From a bacterium (GTDB taxonomy: Bacteria; CBDUZB01; JAGLHV01), in the NCBI GenBank assembly GCA_023143305.1, contig JAGLHV010000082.1, forward strand, positions 1 through 6,411: a stretch of DNA of 6,411 nucleotides, in the 5' to 3' direction. Shown here one piece after another: positions 6,001-6,411 of this stretch. A program made the position numbers and the translations under genes. The notes under the pieces were generated by a model. The model was not told the DNA's origin. It made no database searches and was given only the letters and a program-made list of their open reading frames with translations. The stretch's first letter is position 1. Each line of letters begins with the position of its first letter.

Positions 6001-6411
6001 CATGCATCGTTGTTAGATAGTCTTATAAAACAAAAATTAAAAGAAGAGGAAATCAATGAATTAGTTATAGCTGTTATTCAAGATGCAAGGGGAATTAAAG
6101 AATACGCGTTAATTATTTTAAAAAATAAGCATCAATTCGATATGGATATGGAGGAGCTTAATAAACGGCTTAATATAATATATGGAACTCATCCGGGGTT
6201 AAAGACAGACATGGATGTTGATTTTAAAGAGGTAAATACAATAAGAGATAATATGAAAAAATATGCAGGGTTTAGAGAAGCAGCTGTTGTTGGTATTAAT
6301 AGAATAAATGTAGAAGGGATGTCTGAAGGGGAAATCAAAGAACAGTGGGAAAGAGAGGAATTGGATAAACAGGAAGAAGAAGTTGAAAGGATATGGGGAT
6401 TTATAAAGAGA
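1..6411 (+). CDS. Internal part of a giant multi-domain protein (both ends outside the window)
   Basis: I translated the entire plus strand in frame 1 and found 2,137 consecutive sense codons with no stop. The reading frame enters and leaves the window open, so neither terminus is visible and no start was chosen. The order of parts is: HAD-like tail, unassigned helical stretch, PGI-like double SIS fold with an inserted triple repeat, Gly/Leu-rich membrane hairpin, winged-helix-like domain, then a long Lys/Glu/Ile-rich helical region with duplicated modules. Conserved enzyme-like motifs, tandem protein repeats and a clean membrane segment all lie in this one frame, which argues strongly that it is real coding sequence. 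No signal peptide can be judged because the N-terminus is missing. Giant genes like this are known from Candidatus Omnitrophota; that assignment is inference. The overall function is unknown. A scaffold, surface or cell-envelope protein would fit the size, repeats and membrane segment, but none of this is demonstrated. Confidence 0.95.
61..456 (+). other. Unassigned helical linker region before the PGI-like domain
   Basis: Residues 21-152 show no family I recognise. Residues 41-110 look mainly helical with regularly spaced Leu/Ile/Met (for example MDLLGLKEY and NLIKASGKSEEEVLNILMNI). They are followed by a Lys/Glu-rich stretch ending in ENKELPPEE and a short possible strand, CLEIYVTKDEAKI, at about residues 125-137. 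Residues 138-152 are acidic and probably a flexible linker (LEEGEDRPL). In transaldolase/PGI fusion enzymes a transaldolase barrel precedes the PGI part; I see no transaldolase signature here. Confidence 0.5.
457..1815 (+). other. Divergent phosphoglucose isomerase-like double SIS domain
   Basis: PGI interconverts glucose 6-phosphate and fructose 6-phosphate in the cytoplasm using two SIS subdomains. Landmarks appear here in the expected order: FFKEKPDVYK (184-193), comparable to the LWxKDPTLWK segment of fusion-type PGIs; GIGANEM (234-240) where PGIs have GIGGSxLG; VVDNPADF (264-271), like the VDNTDP segment; SRSGGTTEP (292-300), close to the phosphate-binding SKSGTTTEP loop; GNIGGRHMNL (348-357), resembling the GGR signature; MVFDPGLRDFATEFF (449-463), comparable to the PYxxRLxYFAEWF segment; ESIGVPVKVVKLD (528-540); and ALFKHNLAVQ (555-564) with DQDSNSNPAVK (583-593), comparable to the NPFDQPxV end of fusion-type PGIs. 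The second half and the continuation at 840-1062 point to the PGI part of transaldolase/PGI fusions. Several active-site positions look altered: GIGAN for GIGGS, NTNEGI in place of ESTGK, and Arg596 near the usual lysine. R353 of the GGR is kept. The alignment is from memory, so family membership is likely and activity doubtful. Confidence 0.75.
1816..2013 (+). other. Hydrophobic helix and charged coiled-coil lead-in to the triple repeat
   Basis: Residues 606-671 start with an amphipathic, hydrophobic-rich helix (IIKAFVRYILRNIGNIF, 613-629). A Lys/Glu/Ala-rich stretch follows (EEAKAEELEKAKKEIA, 650-665) and looks like a solvent-exposed or coiled-coil helix. It runs directly into the first repeat unit, with an extra short AQV duplicate (IAQVAQVKAKQQ, 668-679) at the join. 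It has no counterpart that I know of in ordinary PGIs and probably marks the start of the inserted region. Confidence 0.55.
2014..2145 (+). repeat. Helical protein repeat, unit 1 of 3 (44 residues, 4-residue deletion)
   Basis: Residues 672-715 begin AQVKAKQQEEFESF and continue with INTLVDNFGLDDEKKEIINRF in pattern form. Against unit 2 I count by eye 19 identities over 44 aligned residues. The unit lacks the four residues corresponding to GLPE in unit 2, which explains its shorter length. The pattern is a Gln/Lys-rich helix, an F-x-x-F turn, an I-N-x-L-V helix and a final charged helix ending in I-N-x-F. Confidence 0.85.
2146..2289 (+). repeat. Helical protein repeat, unit 2 of 3 (48 residues)
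   Basis: Residues 716-763 begin AQAKEKQKEGLPEEFENF and continue with AINKLVNDLKM and a REMINIF helix. It is directly adjacent to units 1 and 3 with no linker. I count 25 identities of 48 with unit 3. The DNA is also similar, for example gctcaagctaa occurs at the start of both units 2 and 3, which suggests tandem duplication rather than convergence. Confidence 0.88.
2290..2433 (+). repeat. Helical protein repeat, unit 3 of 3 (48 residues)
   Basis: Residues 764-811 begin AQAKARQQEELPKEFQNF and continue with TINKLADDLGM and an EVVNVF helix. The last residues (MGSIS) diverge from the other units, so this is the end of the array; a fourth unit is not visible downstream. Conserved positions across all three units are the AQ-x-K-x-[KR]-Q start, the E-F-x-x-F core, I-N-x-L, and N-x-F near the end. 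Confidence 0.88.
2518..3186 (+). other. Probable resumed C-terminal part of the PGI-like domain
   Basis: Residues 840-1062 hold three landmarks that recall, in order, the C-terminal extension of PGIs from transaldolase/PGI fusions. FGMAYMDAD (918-926) followed by a long helix resembles the Y-x-A-L-x-A-Y-L segment. NFPRIAHTG (954-962) resembles the GPRFLHSTGQ motif. TVMIDYKNKEQLP (1024-1036) followed by a helix resembles ITADDxxDLP. In such enzymes these segments follow the NPFDQP helix after roughly a hundred residues; here the gap from about 605 to 918 is some 310 residues, of which the triple repeat and its lead-in account for about 205. I infer that the repeat array was inserted within the domain. 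The motif matches are short, are recalled rather than computed, and lack the QLHKGG residues. An unrelated helical domain is the alternative. Confidence 0.45.
3247..3375 (+). other. Gly/Leu-rich membrane segment, probably a two-helix hairpin
   Basis: Residues 1083-1125 are 43 residues without a charged side chain, made mainly of Leu, Gly, Ile and Val, with LSW (1103-1105) in the middle. The length suits two closely packed transmembrane helices (about 1083-1102 and 1106-1125) joined by a very tight turn. Acidic residues precede it (KDEEAIS, 1074-1080) and DRIFDNLAR (1126-1134) follows. The glycine spacing (GIGILGLGLG, 1106-1115) would allow close helix packing. If it is a hairpin, both flanking parts of the protein lie on the same side of the membrane; if it is one long or oblique helix, they lie on opposite sides. 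Confidence 0.8.
3406..3453 (+). other. Third hydrophobic segment after the membrane hairpin
   Basis: Residues 1136-1151 (PLMAAMLIMVANITLP) are uncharged and methionine-rich but only 16 long. It could be an amphipathic or interfacial helix, or a short third membrane pass, following the DRIFDNLAR segment. It is weaker than the preceding 43-residue stretch, and a third pass would change the topology of everything downstream. Confidence 0.4.
3481..3708 (+). other. Winged helix-turn-helix-like domain
   Basis: Residues 1161-1236 follow the winged-helix pattern. Helix 1 is EKEFLTELIAFLD (1162-1174) and helix 2 is KISEIKELFEG (1182-1192). A candidate recognition helix follows, SKEVNKYLKLLEKKGII (1196-1212). 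A beta-wing comes last, with strands around IEKIYDS (1212-1218) and RKLSIS (1228-1233) joined by a Gly/Lys/Arg-rich loop, ETGRAKPGL. The phrase L-x-x-L-E-K-K-G-I-I-E is typical of bacterial wHTH regulators at the start of the wing. Winged helices also mediate protein contacts, and a DNA-binding role in a membrane-anchored giant protein would be surprising. The fold is likely; the partner is unknown. Confidence 0.55.
3709..4125 (+). other. Unassigned Lys/Glu/Ile-rich helical region
   Basis: Residues 1237-1375 contain no recognised domain. Hydrophobic residues recur every three to four positions, as in IEKEIIEHIVKERIEQI (1251-1267), VLDLIADMVV (1285-1294) and LNSFFELVLGDVI (1321-1333), indicating a chain of amphipathic helices. 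Proline is very rare. The DNA is markedly more AT-rich than in the PGI-like half. Confidence 0.6.
4126..4260 (+). repeat. Short, partial copy of the ELxMKFL helical module (copy A)
   Basis: Residues 1376-1420 begin ELFMKFLACMLKEIN and run through KALATIIKSMAKDEISE. They align with the start of the fuller module at residues 1472-1515 (ELLMKFL, then ADILTKNMAIFARDYLSE), needing about three gap positions. The DNA of the opening motif is nearly the same in both (atgaagttttta shared). The downstream W-A-x-A-F-I and K-E-G-[IV] parts of the module are missing, so this copy is partial or has diverged beyond recognition. Confidence 0.55.
4261..4332 (+). other. Low-complexity lysine-rich linker
   Basis: Residues 1421-1444 are dominated by Lys, Ile and Glu (KIKEKKKIKEKPKI, 1431-1444). 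The DNA in bases 4261-4320 has only 9 G or C in 60 by my count. This is probably a single charged helix or flexible linker leading into the 13-residue tandem duplication. Confidence 0.7.
4333..4410 (+). repeat. 39-bp in-frame tandem duplication (2 x 13 residues)
   Basis: Residues 1445-1457 (VDLPEDIKEKLKT) and 1458-1470 (VNLSEDIKEKLLT) are adjacent copies. By eye 33 of 39 bases agree between 4333-4371 and 4372-4410, including the block gaagatataaaagaaaaatt. The high DNA identity and the exact multiple of three indicate a fairly recent local duplication that kept the reading frame. The function is probably only a spacer helix. Confidence 0.9.
4414..4824 (+). repeat. Duplicated helical module, copy B
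   Basis: Residues 1472-1608 share an ordered set of motifs with residues 1855-2040. These are a K-F-L-x-x-G-L-x-E start (1476-1484), ELNKIYPDNKWAVAFIEAL (1518-1536), TEQLVIAFTEDD (1554-1565), YVKEGIVEII (1568-1577) and QQIKKIADLIIK (1587-1598). The strongest match is ungapped: over 21 residues beginning L1519 here and L1895 in copy C I count 8 identities, including W, A, F, I, A and D. I recognise no known family. The module looks all-helical, about 140 residues long here and 185 in copy C because of two or three insertions. Confidence 0.55.
4825..5067 (+). other. Basic helical linker, unassigned
   Basis: Residues 1609-1689 are rich in Lys, Arg and Glu (for example MNKIRKSMEVSEGRVRKGSG, 1612-1631, and IKKSKVIKARAIKKG, 1657-1671). 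The stretch is more basic than the neighbouring regions and could contact membrane lipids, nucleic acid or an acidic partner. No family is recognised. It ends in a short acidic patch (IIEEDN, 1681-1686) before the alpha/beta segment. Confidence 0.5.
5068..5370 (+). other. Small alpha/beta segment of unknown family
   Basis: Residues 1690-1790 differ from the all-helical surroundings. A hydrophobic strand DSIVFMIIDI (1733-1742) is followed by a helix, EDINTILTDSEVK, then a second strand, NSVIFHTVT (1759-1767), and a helix, EEDLGKFIKAVIKKAYEL (1768-1785). That is a beta-alpha-beta-alpha unit of the kind found in Rossmann-like or response-regulator-like folds. The preceding part (FDINDVNFMREDRHYIGRAI, 1690-1709) may add another strand. 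No catalytic signature or nucleotide-binding loop is visible, so no function is assigned. Confidence 0.45.
5371..5562 (+). other. Charged linker before copy C
   Basis: Residues 1791-1854 are mostly Lys, Glu, Asp and Arg (KEKTARKLEIKKDKGKK, 1791-1807), with a short possible strand, SPIVTAIEV (1808-1816). A stretch DDIGDLKRFLRRKSQLRDIN (1831-1850) then leads into copy C. Nothing recognisable as a domain is seen. Confidence 0.5.
5563..6120 (+). repeat. Duplicated helical module, copy C
   Basis: Residues 1855-2040 repeat the motif order of copy B. DFLDMGLSE (1865-1873) corresponds to K-F-L-x-x-G-L-x-E, KLKDIKLPVRWPWAFITAV (1894-1912) to the W-A-x-A-F-I segment, LEQFIDGYTKTL (1968-1979) to TEQLVIAFTEDD, and AYKEGVLLALF (1986-1996) to YVKEGIVEII. 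EEINELVIAVIQ (2016-2027) corresponds to QQIKKIADLIIK. Copy C is longer, with an added acidic Pro-containing insert around EREPTLIPESVEPIE (1946-1960) and extra residues after the KEG motif. The similarity is low and spread out, so this is an old duplication; it is supported by order and spacing more than by identity. Confidence 0.5.
6121..6411 (+). other. Unassigned C-terminal part of the visible segment, frame continues
   Basis: Residues 2041-2137 show no known family. After MEELNKRLNIIYGTHPGLK (2050-2068) there is a mixed stretch with a possible strand, EAAVVGINRINV (2093-2104). A strongly charged helix follows (EIKEQWEREELDKQEEEVER, 2111-2130), which may be the start of a coiled coil. The window ends inside this helix with the frame still open. 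Confidence 0.6.

Noticed and set aside
1069..6216. Shared LKTDM at residues 357-361 and 2067-2071, with similar DNA around it, as a sign of a second PGI-like copy at the end
   Set aside because: Only five residues match, and the neighbouring GGR and SRSGGTTEP motifs are absent near residue 2067, so this is probably chance.
1..6411. Internal promoters, ribosome binding sites or a terminator dividing the region into several genes
   Set aside because: No stop codon interrupts the frame anywhere, so purine-rich stretches before internal ATG codons are expected from Glu/Lys/Gly codons and cannot be told from real sites. No hairpin followed by a T-run was noticed.

Overview
The whole window is the inside of one very long protein-coding gene. 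Read from base 1 on the plus strand, all 2,137 codons are sense, with no TAA, TAG or TGA. Neither the start nor the stop lies in the window, so this is an internal slice (roughly 240 kDa) of a larger protein. I see no intergenic gap, promoter, terminator, RNA gene, mobile element or CRISPR array. Short open frames on the minus strand are shadows of this frame.

Organism: the DNA is AT-rich, uses the standard bacterial code and encodes an enormous, Lys/Glu/Ile-rich, mostly helical protein. Giant multi-domain genes of this kind are best known from Candidatus Omnitrophota (former OP3), which is my tentative guess. Nothing here is a phylogenetic marker, and other lineages with giant genes remain possible.

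Layout by residue r (base = 3r-2). r1-20 resembles the last strand and helix of a HAD-type hydrolase. r21-152 is unrecognised and mostly helical. r153-605 is a divergent phosphoglucose isomerase (PGI)-like double SIS fold, closest by memory to the PGI half of transaldolase/PGI fusion enzymes. r641-811 is charged helix followed by three tandem repeats of about 48 residues. r840-1062 appears to resume the C-terminal part of the same PGI class, so the repeats look like an insertion. r1083-1125 is a long Gly/Leu-rich membrane segment, probably a two-helix hairpin. r1161-1236 looks like a winged helix-turn-helix.

From about r1150 to the end the protein is Lys/Glu/Ile-rich and helical and the DNA becomes more AT-rich. 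This part holds a 13-residue tandem duplication (r1445-1470), a diverged module present twice (r1472-1608 and r1855-2040) with a shorter third relative (r1376-1420), and an unassigned alpha/beta segment (r1690-1790).

How it may work (inference): a sugar-phosphate-binding fold with several altered active-site motifs appears to be built into a membrane-anchored giant protein, with a long repetitive helical region on the C-terminal side of the membrane segment. The PGI-like part is more likely a binding or structural element than a normal glycolytic isomerase. The protein's actual function cannot be read from this slice.
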